A DNA stretch of 42,240 nucleotides from assembly GCA_022843045.1 (NCBI GenBank), contig JALHOJ010000033.1, forward strand, positions 1 through 42,240, written 5' to 3'. The DNA is from Phycisphaerales bacterium (GTDB taxonomy: Bacteria; Planctomycetota; Phycisphaerae; Phycisphaerales; UBA1924). Below the pieces are notes generated by a model. The model had not been told where the DNA came from. It worked only from the letters and a program-made list of their open reading frames with translations, and did no database searches. Shown one piece after another: positions 22,393 through 29,637 of this stretch (positions within the stretch are counted from its first letter, which is position 1; each line of letters opens with the position of its first letter). Position numbers and translations under genes: made by a program.

Positions 22393-23778
22393 ATGGCAGG
22401 GCGTACCAGCGCATCAACCGGCACCGTCGTCACGATCGCGATCCTGATCTTCTTCGCGCTCGGCGCGTTCGTGGCCTTCGCCGTCTTCTTCGGCAAGTTC
22501 AACGACGCCAAGGCCGAACTGGCCCGCGTGCAGCAGGAAAACAACGAGATCATCGGCGCGGAACGCAACCGCGACGACATTCGCACCCTGATCGCCACCG
22601 CCGGCAAGAGCCAGGAAAAGTCCCTCGTGGGCTTCCTCGTCGCCGAGCGTCAGCGCCTCACCCAGCGCATCTCGGGCGACGGCCGCGACGATCTCGCGAC
22701 CATTGACAGCAAGCTCCAAGGCGTCCAAGACGCCGACCAGCCGCTGCTCGCGATGATCTCCTCGCGCGACACCCGCGTCGCCGGCCTAGCCAGCGAAGTC
22801 CAGCAACTCACCGCCGCCCGCGATCAGGCCCTCGCCGACCTGAAGAACGAGACCGCCCGCATCGTCAGCCTGACCAACCAGCACAAGCAGACCATCGACC
22901 AGATCAACGTCGACGTTTCGGCCGCCCGCAACATGGACGACGAACTGCGGACCCGCTTTGAGAACCTCCAGAAGGAACTCGCCGGGCAAGTCGAACGCGC
23001 CCGCACCGAGAAGGAAGAAGTCGAAGCCCGCTTCTCCGAACAGGTCCGCGACCTCACCGAGCGCAACCTCATCCTCGAAGCCAACATCGCCAACCTCCGC
23101 GGCCAGCGCTCCAAGGACCTCTTCAAGGGCGCGGACGAAGCCAGCCTCGTCGACGGCAACATCGTGAGCGTCAACGAAGTCGACAACACTGTCGTCATCA
23201 GCCTGGGCCGGCGCGACCGCGTTCCGCTGGGCATGAGCTTCTCGGTGTACGCCGGCGCCAGCGCGATCCGCGCCGATGAGAACGGCGAATACCCCGCCGG
23301 CAAGGCCACGCTCGAGATCATCAACGTCGCGGAAAACACCGCGACCGCCCGCGTCACCAGCCAGCTTCGCGGCAACCCCGTGATCCGCGGCGACGTCATC
23401 GCCAATTCGATCTACGACCCCAACAAGACCTACAAGTTCGTCGTCTTCGGGAACTTCGACGCCGATCGCGACGGCGTGGGCACCCCCGCCGAACGCGCGG
23501 GCGTCGAGTCCATGATCAAGGCTTGGGGCGGCACGCTCTCGGATGATCTCTCGGGCGACGTCGACTTCCTCGTCATGGGCAGCAAGCCGATTCTGCCCCC
23601 GCGTCCCGACGGCAGCGCGCCCCTCGAAGTCGCCCTCGAGTTCCAGCGCCGCTTCCGCGAAGTCGAGCGTTACGACGCCCTGGCCCGCCAGGCCGTCGCC
23701 ACCGGCGTCCCTGTTCTCAATGAGAACCGCCTCTACACCCTGATCGGCAAGACCCCCGCGGCGATCACCCGCCGCTAA
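22393..23778 (+). CDS. Membrane-anchored coiled-coil protein with BRCT-like C-terminal domain
   Basis: 461 residues from ATG 22393 (CAGGAG six bases upstream). One membrane span at 11-33, then a long coiled coil at about 36-235 (repeated Leu/Glu/Arg heptads such as LASEVQQLTAARDQALADL). Residues 245-340 are a beta-rich segment (VDNTVVISLGRRDRVPLGMS, TATARVTSQL). Residues 345-461 look like a BRCT fold: YKFVVFGNFD, a helix, MIKAWGGTL, DVDFLVMGSKP, and GVPVLNENRLYTLIG. BRCT-type modules usually bind phosphopeptides or DNA; here the anchor implies an envelope-associated role. It is followed by its own terminator. I do not know a named family. Confidence 0.8.
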   Translation: MAGRTSASTGTVVTIAILIFFALGAFVAFAVFFGKFNDAKAELARVQQENNEIIGAERNRDDIRTLIATAGKSQEKSLVGFLVAERQRLTQRISGDGRDDLATIDSKLQGVQDADQPLLAMISSRDTRVAGLASEVQQLTAARDQALADLKNETARIVSLTNQHKQTIDQINVDVSAARNMDDELRTRFENLQKELAGQVERARTEKEEVEARFSEQVRDLTERNLILEANIANLRGQRSKDLFKGADEASLVDGNIVSVNEVDNTVVISLGRRDRVPLGMSFSVYAGASAIRADENGEYPAGKATLEIINVAENTATARVTSQLRGNPVIRGDVIANSIYDPNKTYKFVVFGNFDADRDGVGTPAERAGVESMIKAWGGTLSDDLSGDVDFLVMGSKPILPPRPDGSAPLEVALEFQRRFREVERYDALARQAVATGVPVLNENRLYTLIGKTPAAITRR

Positions 23779-23810
23779 GGTTCAACCCGAGCGATGCCCA
23801 CAAACAAGAA

Positions 23811-23837
23811 ACGCCCGGCCATGTGCCGGGCGTTTTT
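23811..23837 (+). terminator. Rho-independent terminator
   Basis: ACGCCCGGC (23811-23819) pairs with GCCGGGCGT (23825-23833), then TTTT. It ends the coiled-coil protein gene 33 bases after its stop. Confidence 0.88.
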
Positions 23838-23931
23838 CTTTGACATGCAGCCCGATCTTAAAGAAGGGCTTCAGCGCTTCGTAAGGCGCGGCAACCTGCC
23901 AGGCTGCGCAGTTCCTGACGATGCGCCGCCA

Positions 23932-25365
23932 TCAGTCTCGAATGTCGATGCGCCCACGATCAAACGTGGTTTCGACCCGATTGCCCTGCCGCACCTGAAC
24001 CGGCCGCAGCACGTTGAAGCGAACGCCGCGTTGGAAGTCCGCTGCTTCGATGGCTTTCGCAAAGTCTCGTTCGTTCTTGACAGGATCGCCATCGACCGCG
24101 ACAATGACATCGTTCTTCTGGAATCGATTTGCCGCGCGCCCGTCCGCCGTCGTGTCCCAGATCATCACGCCCTGAAATCCCAGTTCCTCCGACAGTCGCT
24201 CATCGACAGGCACGACTTCGACGCCCAGCGCTTCTATGAACGTCGTGTTGTTCGCGGAGCGATCCGCGAGCATCGCCGTGAGTTTGACGGGCACGCCCCC
24301 TCGCTCCACCTCGATGTTGACAACCGACCCCGCGGGCAACGTCGCGATCGCGTTGCGCATGCGGGCCTCGTCCATCGCGACTCCTTGGAACCGCGTGATC
24401 ACATCGCCCTCTCGCAAGCCCGCGGCGGCCGCGGGGCTGCCCATCTGCACGCTCCCCACCAGCACACGCGATTGACCGTTGATCTCCTCTGAATTCTCGA
24501 GCCCAACCCCCAGCCACCCGCGCAGCACCCGCCCGTGCTTGCGGATGTTCTCGACAACAAGACGCGCCGTGTTGGACGGGATTGCAAACCCGATCCCGTC
24601 ATACCCGCCCGTGCGCGACGCGATCGCGGTGTTGATGCCCACGATCTTGCCCTCGAGATTCAGCAGCGGTCCGCCCGAGTTGCCCGGATTGATCGCAGCG
24701 TCCGTCTGGATGTAGTCTTCGTATGAACGACCCGTTTCGCGTGGAGTGACGCTCCGCCCGCGGGCCGACACGATGCCTTGCGTCACGGAACTGTCAAGCC
24801 CAAACGGACTGCCGACGGCAACCACCCACTCGCCGACCTCCAACGCATCCGAATCAGCGAACGAAAGCGTGGGCAGGTCGCTTGGCGGATCCTTGATCTG
24901 CAACACCGCGAGGTCCGTCTGCGGATCACGACCAATCAGCGTTGCTTCAAGCTCATCACCATTGGACAGCCGCACCTTGAACGACTCGCCCCTATCGATG
25001 ACATGGTTGTTGGTGATCACAATGCCCGCCGCATCGATGATCGCGCCCGATCCCAAGCCCGTCTGTTGCAGCATCGCCGCGCCGATCGGACGGCCGAACC
25101 AATCCGTGCGTTGCACCATGCGATACTGCGTCACGTGCACGACGCCTGGCTCAACCTTCGTCGCCACCGACTTGAACACACGCGACAGCTTGCGAGCGAA
25201 CGCGAAGTCCTCGCTGGTCGCGATGACGGATTCGCTTTCGCGAACCTGCGCCAGCGCCGACGCGGCGTTCATTGTCATGCCGCAGGCCAATCCGCACGAG
25301 GCAGCCAACCAACTCACGCCTCGAAGCTTCCGCCCTCGAACCAAAGTCCTTGCCAACATCATCAT
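23932..25365 (-). CDS. HtrA/DegP-type serine protease with two PDZ domains
   Basis: 477 residues from the first of three consecutive ATGs at 25365 (ACGGAG eight bases upstream). A basic then hydrophobic N-terminus (about 1-40, ending ASALAQ) acts as signal peptide, so it works in the periplasm. The trypsin-like catalytic triad is complete: His121 in ITNNHVID, Asp151 in DPQTDLAV, Ser230 in NPGNSGGPLL. Two PDZ domains follow: GWLGVGLE...GDVITRFQGVAMDE (about 290-370) and GVMIWDTTADGRAA...NDVIVAVDGDPV (about 390-470). The family degrades or refolds damaged envelope proteins. It lies convergent with the coiled-coil gene. Confidence 0.95.
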   Translation of the reverse strand: MMMLARTLVRGRKLRGVSWLAASCGLACGMTMNAASALAQVRESESVIATSEDFAFARKLSRVFKSVATKVEPGVVHVTQYRMVQRTDWFGRPIGAAMLQQTGLGSGAIIDAAGIVITNNHVIDRGESFKVRLSNGDELEATLIGRDPQTDLAVLQIKDPPSDLPTLSFADSDALEVGEWVVAVGSPFGLDSSVTQGIVSARGRSVTPRETGRSYEDYIQTDAAINPGNSGGPLLNLEGKIVGINTAIASRTGGYDGIGFAIPSNTARLVVENIRKHGRVLRGWLGVGLENSEEINGQSRVLVGSVQMGSPAAAAGLREGDVITRFQGVAMDEARMRNAIATLPAGSVVNIEVERGGVPVKLTAMLADRSANNTTFIEALGVEVVPVDERLSEELGFQGVMIWDTTADGRAANRFQKNDVIVAVDGDPVKNERDFAKAIEAADFQRGVRFNVLRPVQVRQGNRVETTFDRGRIDIRD

Positions 25366-25584
25366 AATGACGCTCCGTAGATTGCGACGTGGATGCCCGA
25401 TTGGGTCCTCCGCGCATGAGCATTGGACGCCGCGTGACCCGCGCCGGTTCGCGCTTTGAAACAACTGCTTGTTCGAGAGCCCTGCGCCGAGAGTCAGACT
25501 GAAATGCACACCATCCGCGAGCAGGCGCCTCGTGGTAGATCACCAAGCAATCCTCCACACAGATGCGCATCCGCTTGCACTCCG

Positions 25585-25941
25585 TCACCCCACCCGCACC
25601 TTGACCCGCTTCACACCAGACACCGCCCGGCACAGCGCCGCCTCCCCCCCACCTCTCAGCCATGTCGCCAGCGCGTGACTCGCCGCGGCGTTCACTGCGC
25701 GAATCGTCAGCGTGCCGCGCGAAACCTGCGACGCCGCGCACATGCCGCGCAGCGACTCTGGCAGCATCGCCAGCGATGCCCCCCCCACTTCCAACGCATC
25801 CTCCGCGCGCCGCATCGCTCGTTGCTCCGACGCGATGTCCTTCGCGATCGCATCAACGTTCGAGACCAGCGACAAGTCCGCGGGCTTACGCACCCGCAGC
25901 GCCCGCAGCCGCTCGATATCTCGAAGTTCCGCTCGCTTCAC
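25585..25941 (-). CDS. DUF721/DciA-like protein
   Basis: 118 residues from GTG 25941, no strong ribosome site. The C-terminal half fits the DUF721/DciA plan: a helix (SLAMLPESLRGMC), the strand VSRGTLTIRAVNAAASHALATWL (the 'G-x-L-x-V-x-s-x-x-x-x-x-L' signature), another helix, then KRVKVRVG. DciA is the ancestral DnaB helicase loader, so a role at replication initiation is possible. It is divergent from the ABC transporter gene and near parB/parS, which fits an origin-proximal replication neighbourhood. The N-terminal half (1-50) is basic and unassigned. The protein is short, so assignment is moderate. Confidence 0.6.
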   Translation of the reverse strand: MKRAELRDIERLRALRVRKPADLSLVSNVDAIAKDIASEQRAMRRAEDALEVGGASLAMLPESLRGMCAASQVSRGTLTIRAVNAAASHALATWLRGGGEAALCRAVSGVKRVKVRVG

Positions 25942-26003
25942 ACCAACATGCTAGCGGCTACGCTCCCGCCCAATTGTCCTGGCAACGACCGCTGGAGCAC
26001 GCC

Positions 26004-27110
26004 ATGTCGACCCAAATCGCCATCAAGCAACTCGTCAAGTCCTACCCCGCGATTGCGCCCGCCCCCGGCGCGCCTCCAACCACAACCGCCGTCGACCGAG
26101 TCAGCCTGACTATCAACCCAGGCGAACTGTTCTTCCTGCTCGGCCCATCGGGATGCGGCAAGACCACACTGCTGCGAATGATCGCCGGCTTCATCGAGCC
26201 GACGTCCGGTAATATCGAGTTCATCGACGGTTCTCGGACGAGAGATGTCACCTTCCTGCCCGCCGAACAACGCGATACAGGCATGGTCTTCCAGAGCTAC
26301 GCCCTCTGGCCACACATGACCGTCGCTCAGAACGTCGCCTTTGGCCTGGAAGTCCGCGGCATCCCCAAAGCAGAGCGCGAGCAGCGCGTTCGTGCCGCCC
26401 TCGCACAAGTTCGAATGGAGCCGTACGGCGAACGCAAACCAACGCAGCTCTCCGGCGGCCAACAACAGCGGGTTGCCCTCGCACGCGCCATGGTGGTTCG
26501 TCCGCAGGTGCTTCTGTTGGATGAGCCGCTCTCCAACTTGGATGCAAAGCTGCGTGTTGAACTGCGTACCGAGATCCGCCGGATCTGCAAGGAGTCGGGA
26601 ATTACCACCGTCTATGTCACCCACGACCAGAAGGAAGCACTGAGCATCGCAGATCGAATGGCAATCATGCGCGCAGGCGTACTGGAACAGGTTGGCAGCC
26701 CGCGTGAGCTCTATCGCCGCCCCGCGAACCGGTTCGTTGCGGAGTTCCTTGGCGATATCAATCTGGTCGAGGGCACTGTTTCACGTGAAACACCCAAGGG
26801 TGTTGTGGTGGATGTTGGTGGATGGATGGTTGAAGGAGTATCAACCCAGAGTTCCATCAGCCCTGGAAGTCGCTGTCTGGTCGGAATCCGCCCGGAAGCC
26901 ATGTCTCCAACGTCGGCCAGCACGAACGCCTTCGATGCGGAGATCACTGAGCAGATGTACTTGGGCGAGATCGCGGTTGTCGGTCTCCGCGGCCCGGGCG
27001 GCCTTAGGCTTCACATGTCATTGTTGAATCCATCCGACTTCGTGCAGGCGCAGAGCCGCGTACGAATTGGAGTCGCACCAGACGATGTGATCGTGCTGCC
27101 GATCACCTGA
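26004..27110 (+). CDS. ABC transporter ATP-binding protein (PotA/UgpC-like), carries a parS site
   Basis: 368 residues from ATG 26004 (TGGAG upstream). Complete ATPase: Walker A GPSGCGKTT (47-55), Q-loop MVFQSYALWPHMTV, signature LSGGQQQR (149-156), Walker B VLLLDEPLSNLDA (169-181) and H-loop His in VTHDQ (near 207). Residues 250-368 form the TOBE/OB-like regulatory domain (SRCLVGIRPEAMSP) of the MalK/PotA class, which energises import of polyamines, sugars, iron or similar. No permease or binding protein is adjacent, so the substrate is open. Codons for residues about 258-263 (TVSRET) contain the perfect parS sequence described separately. Confidence 0.92.
   Translation: MSTQIAIKQLVKSYPAIAPAPGAPPTTTAVDRVSLTINPGELFFLLGPSGCGKTTLLRMIAGFIEPTSGNIEFIDGSRTRDVTFLPAEQRDTGMVFQSYALWPHMTVAQNVAFGLEVRGIPKAEREQRVRAALAQVRMEPYGERKPTQLSGGQQQRVALARAMVVRPQVLLLDEPLSNLDAKLRVELRTEIRRICKESGITTVYVTHDQKEALSIADRMAIMRAGVLEQVGSPRELYRRPANRFVAEFLGDINLVEGTVSRETPKGVVVDVGGWMVEGVSTQSSISPGSRCLVGIRPEAMSPTSASTNAFDAEITEQMYLGEIAVVGLRGPGGLRLHMSLLNPSDFVQAQSRVRIGVAPDDVIVLPIT
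26777..26792. promoter_or_regulatory. parS site inside the ABC transporter gene
   Basis: TGTTTCACGTGAAACA, a 16-base perfect palindrome identical to the consensus chromosomal parS. It lies within the coding sequence of the ATPase, 429 bases before the parB start. Confidence 0.92.
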
Positions 27111-27134
27111 TCTGTCACATCACTTTTTGTGTCA

Positions 27135-27150
27135 CGTTTCACGTGGAACA
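27135..27150. promoter_or_regulatory. parS-like site upstream of parB
   Basis: CGTTTCACGTGGAACA contains the core GTTTCACGTGGAAC, a common parS variant; it differs from the site at 26777 by an outer base and the A/G position. It lies 70 bases before the parB ATG, in the likely promoter region, so ParB may repress its own gene here. Confidence 0.8.
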
Positions 27151-27220
27151 CTAACCATCATCATGCAGCCCGAGATACAATGCTGTACACGGGAGGGGCA
27201 TACACAACAGGAGTGCTCGC

Positions 27221-28195
27221 ATGGACGCGAATACAAAGGGCCGAAGGCTGGGTCGAGGGATTGGCAGTCTGCTCCAGATGCCGCAAGTAGCTGTCGCCCG
27301 GCCCGATGTGCCCCCAACGAACGAGCCAGCTTTGGAGCGGTCCAAGTCCCCCGATCAAGAATCGGGCGCAGCGGATGCTGTGTTATCGGGCGTTGTGAAC
27401 GTTGACTTGGTCAATGTTCGTCCCTCGCGGTTCCAGCCTCGGCGGACGTTTGATCAGGCGCCCCTGCAACAACTGGCAGACTCGATCAAGCACAGCGGAT
27501 TGATGCAACCCATCATCGTGCGACGGGTGCCTGGGGATGGGCCGGTGCAGTATGAGCTGGTGGCGGGCGAGCGGCGTTGGCGAGCCGCAGCGCTGGCTGG
27601 ACTCAAAACGATTCCGGCGCTGGATCGGCCTCTTTCGGATGAAGAGGCGGCGGAGTGGGGCCTTGTTGAGAACATTCAGCGTGAAGACCTGAACGCAATG
27701 GACCGCGCGTACGGCGTACGAAGTCTGCTGGAGCGATTTGGTTGCACGCAGGAAGAACTTGGCGGACGACTGGGCCTTGATCGCACCACAATTGCGAACC
27801 TGCTGCGGCTCTGTGAGCTTGAAGAAGACATCGCGAAGTTGCTAGCCGACGGCAAACTGTCGGCGGGACACGGACGCGCGCTGTTGGCGTTTCCAGCGGG
27901 CGAACAGCGTGTGCGGGCGGCAAACATGGCCTCACAGTTTAGTTGGTCGGTTCGCAAGATCGAGCAACTCGCACGCGATAGGGCGAAGTCTCCCGAGTCG
28001 ATTGCGCAGGCGATTGCAAGTTCACCCAGAGACGCCGTGCTGCGCGATCTTGAGCGTCAACTTGGGCAACACCTAGGTACGAAGGTCACCATTGCTGCGG
28101 ATAAGCAAGGTAAACGAGGCCGCATCCACATTGAGTTCTACGGCATCGATCACTTCGATGGATTGCTTGCCAAGATGGGCGTCGGCTCTCCATGA
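27221..28195 (+). CDS. parB: Chromosome partitioning protein ParB
   Basis: 324 residues from ATG 27221 (ACAGGAG eight bases before). N-terminal ParA-contact stretch GRRLGRGIGSLL (7-18), then the CTPase/ParB domain with VRPSRFQPRRTF (66-77), IKHSGLMQPIIVR and the arginine box GERRWRAA (116-123), NIQREDL (151-157), and the helix-turn-helix CTQEELGGRLGLDRTTIANL (175-194) that reads parS. The C-terminal ~45 residues (LGTKVTIAADKQGKRGRIHI) form the dimer domain. Two parS sites lie just upstream. Unusually, no parA lies next to it in this window; the ATPase must be encoded elsewhere. Confidence 0.97.
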   Translation: MDANTKGRRLGRGIGSLLQMPQVAVARPDVPPTNEPALERSKSPDQESGAADAVLSGVVNVDLVNVRPSRFQPRRTFDQAPLQQLADSIKHSGLMQPIIVRRVPGDGPVQYELVAGERRWRAAALAGLKTIPALDRPLSDEEAAEWGLVENIQREDLNAMDRAYGVRSLLERFGCTQEELGGRLGLDRTTIANLLRLCELEEDIAKLLADGKLSAGHGRALLAFPAGEQRVRAANMASQFSWSVRKIEQLARDRAKSPESIAQAIASSPRDAVLRDLERQLGQHLGTKVTIAADKQGKRGRIHIEFYGIDHFDGLLAKMGVGSP

Positions 28196-28340
28196 TTCGC
28201 CGCATGTTCGTGGTGTGTTTGCGTCATTCTGCGGGCATTAACGGGGATTTGTGCCAAACTCGAAGGTCCGACACGTTTTGGTGTGTGCCAGAGTCGACAA
28301 GCGCAGTTTGGGGATGAATAATTGCGCAACGCGTCCGGAA

Positions 28341-28346
28341 TATAAT
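28341..28346 (+). promoter_or_regulatory. Perfect -10 box (TATAAT) of the winged-helix-like gene
   Basis: TATAAT at 28341-28346 sits in an AT-rich stretch and would start transcription near 28353, about 46 bases before the ATG at 28399. No good -35 is present at 17 bases spacing, so the promoter may depend on an activator or an extended -10. Confidence 0.45.
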
Positions 28347-28398
28347 CTGAACGCAAGTTGACTCGTGGGATTTGCGACTTACTCGCAGGGAGTTGTTC

Positions 28399-28791
28399 AT
28401 GGCTCGTCGTTCAAGCGGTAGTTCACTTTCTTCGCTTCCCATTGCTCAGTTGCAGGCCGAACTTCGTCGCCGCCAGCGCGGCGTGGGCTCGCTGATTCGT
28501 CGGCGCGACAAGCTCGCCGCAAAGCTCGCTGCGCTCAATGAGCAAATCAGCGCCGCCGGCGGGTCTGGTGGCGGCATGCGCGTGCGTCCCCAGAACGCCA
28601 CGAACCTTGTGGAAGCTCTTTGCAAGGTGCTCGATGGAAAGACCATGGGCGTGACCGAGGTGGCCGAGGCGGTTCGCAAGGCTGGCTACAACACCAACGC
28701 CGCCAACTTCCGCACGATCGTGAACCAGGCTCTCATCAAGCACAAGAACAAGTTCAAGAAGGTGGATCGCGGGCAGTACACCGCGGCTTGA
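28399..28791 (+). CDS. Small basic coiled-coil / winged-helix-like DNA-binding protein
   Basis: 130 residues from ATG 28399 (GGGAG upstream). Residues 12-54 form a basic coiled-coil or helical pair (QLQAELRRRQRGVGSLIRRR, then LAALNEQI), followed by a Gly-rich linker. Residues 72-130 look like a winged helix of a histone-like or HARE-HTH type: LVEALCKVLDGKTMGVTEVA, EAVRKAGYNTNAANFRTIVN, FKKVDRGQYT. The pattern 'aGY-T-t-n-a-a-N-F-r-t-i-V-n-q-a-L' suits a small DNA-binding domain. It lies just after parB with its own promoter-like -10 and terminator, so a nucleoid-associated role is plausible. I know no named family. Confidence 0.75.
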   Translation: MARRSSGSSLSSLPIAQLQAELRRRQRGVGSLIRRRDKLAAKLAALNEQISAAGGSGGGMRVRPQNATNLVEALCKVLDGKTMGVTEVAEAVRKAGYNTNAANFRTIVNQALIKHKNKFKKVDRGQYTAA

Positions 28792-28819
28792 AGTTGCCCA
28801 CAGATGATCGGAAATGAAC

Positions 28820-28843
28820 AACGCCAGCCGCGAGGCTGGCGTT
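28820..28843 (+). terminator. Rho-independent terminator
   Basis: AACGCCAGCC (28820-28829) pairs perfectly with GGCTGGCGTT (28834-28843) around GCGA, followed by TGTCGTTTGG. It ends the preceding small basic protein gene. Confidence 0.8.
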
Positions 28844-28953
28844 TGTCGTTTGGAAGAGCTGAATGGTTGCCGCAAAGGCAGACTCAGCGAAGCCTCAGCG
28901 GGCACACGTAGTCTCGCTTGCAGCACTCAACAACGCGCCGCGCCAGCAGGGAC

Positions 28954-29241
28954 TCAGAACGGAGAGGGCGTGGGCGACAGCCGGCTGGGGCGGTCGATCA
29001 GCAGCGCACGCTGCACATCGCCCCAGAACATCCGGCCGTTGGTGTCCCAGGTGTAGTACATCGCATTGTCGAAGTCGATCGGGCGAGCCGTCTGCGTGTC
29101 GAGCTCGGGGCTGATGTCGCCCTGGATCGAGGAGTGGCGACCGCCGTCATCGCGGCCACTGCTGGCGCACGCGCCCAGCGTGATCAGGCCGAGGCCTGCG
29201 AGCGTCATGCACATGGAACGAATGAGGGCGGGACGACGCAT
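28954..29241 (-). CDS. Small putative lipoprotein
   Basis: 95 residues from ATG 29241 with AAGGAG seven bases upstream. Signal peptide MRRPALIRSMCMTLAGLGL, then the lipobox-like LGAC with Cys near residue 25, so it is probably lipid-anchored in the envelope. The mature part (26-95) is short and acidic: SSGRDDGGRHSSIQGDISPE, then MYYTWDTNGRMFWGDVQRAL. No family is recognised. It is divergent from clpB. Confidence 0.75.
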   Translation of the reverse strand: MRRPALIRSMCMTLAGLGLITLGACASSGRDDGGRHSSIQGDISPELDTQTARPIDFDNAMYYTWDTNGRMFWGDVQRALLIDRPSRLSPTPSPF

Positions 29242-29637
29242 GGAAATCTCCTTGAGCAAGCCCGGGAGCGCGGCTGTTGTTGGTGCGCGGGGGGGCCAGT
29301 GATCACGCGGAGGCACGGAACACCGGTTCGCGTGCGTTCGGGAGGGACTAGTCTCCCGGGCCGCCAGTGTATCCGCGTAGGAGTGGTGGGGGGGTTGCGA
29401 CAATCTGGCAAGTCGGACGCTTCGGGCGAGATGGAACTTCTGGCAGTCAGACGGGTGGTCGGCAGGCTGCCGGATCGGCAGCGGGCGACTGCATGGTCTA
29501 CATAACCACCTTCCTTGCAGGCACTTACTGGCGGACGCCTGTCTGGGAGGCGTTGGCGCGCTGCTTGCATCAGAGAGGGCGGAGTCCTGCCCGTTCCGCC
29601 GTCCGCGGGGCGGTCTTGATCCATCCGGGAGAATTGC
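29242..29637. other. Divergent region between the lipoprotein gene and clpB
   Basis: 396 bases. Visible structure: GCTGCCG-GAT-CGGCAGC at 29466-29482, a perfect 7-bp palindrome, and ACGCCT...AGGCGT at 29535-29553. I see no CIRCE element (TTAGCACTC-N9-GAGTGCTAA) and no clear -35/-10 pair for clpB. The open frames across this stretch do not resemble proteins. Confidence 0.5.

Noticed and set aside
25700..25730. GTTTCGCGCGGCAC-like stretch in the DUF721-like gene as a degenerate parS
   Set aside because: The central CACGTG core is not present; the resemblance comes from encoding the same short peptide.
29242..29637. CIRCE or other heat-shock operator before clpB
   Set aside because: No TTAGCACTC-N9-GAGTGCTAA or close variant is present; the palindromes there are GC-rich and different.
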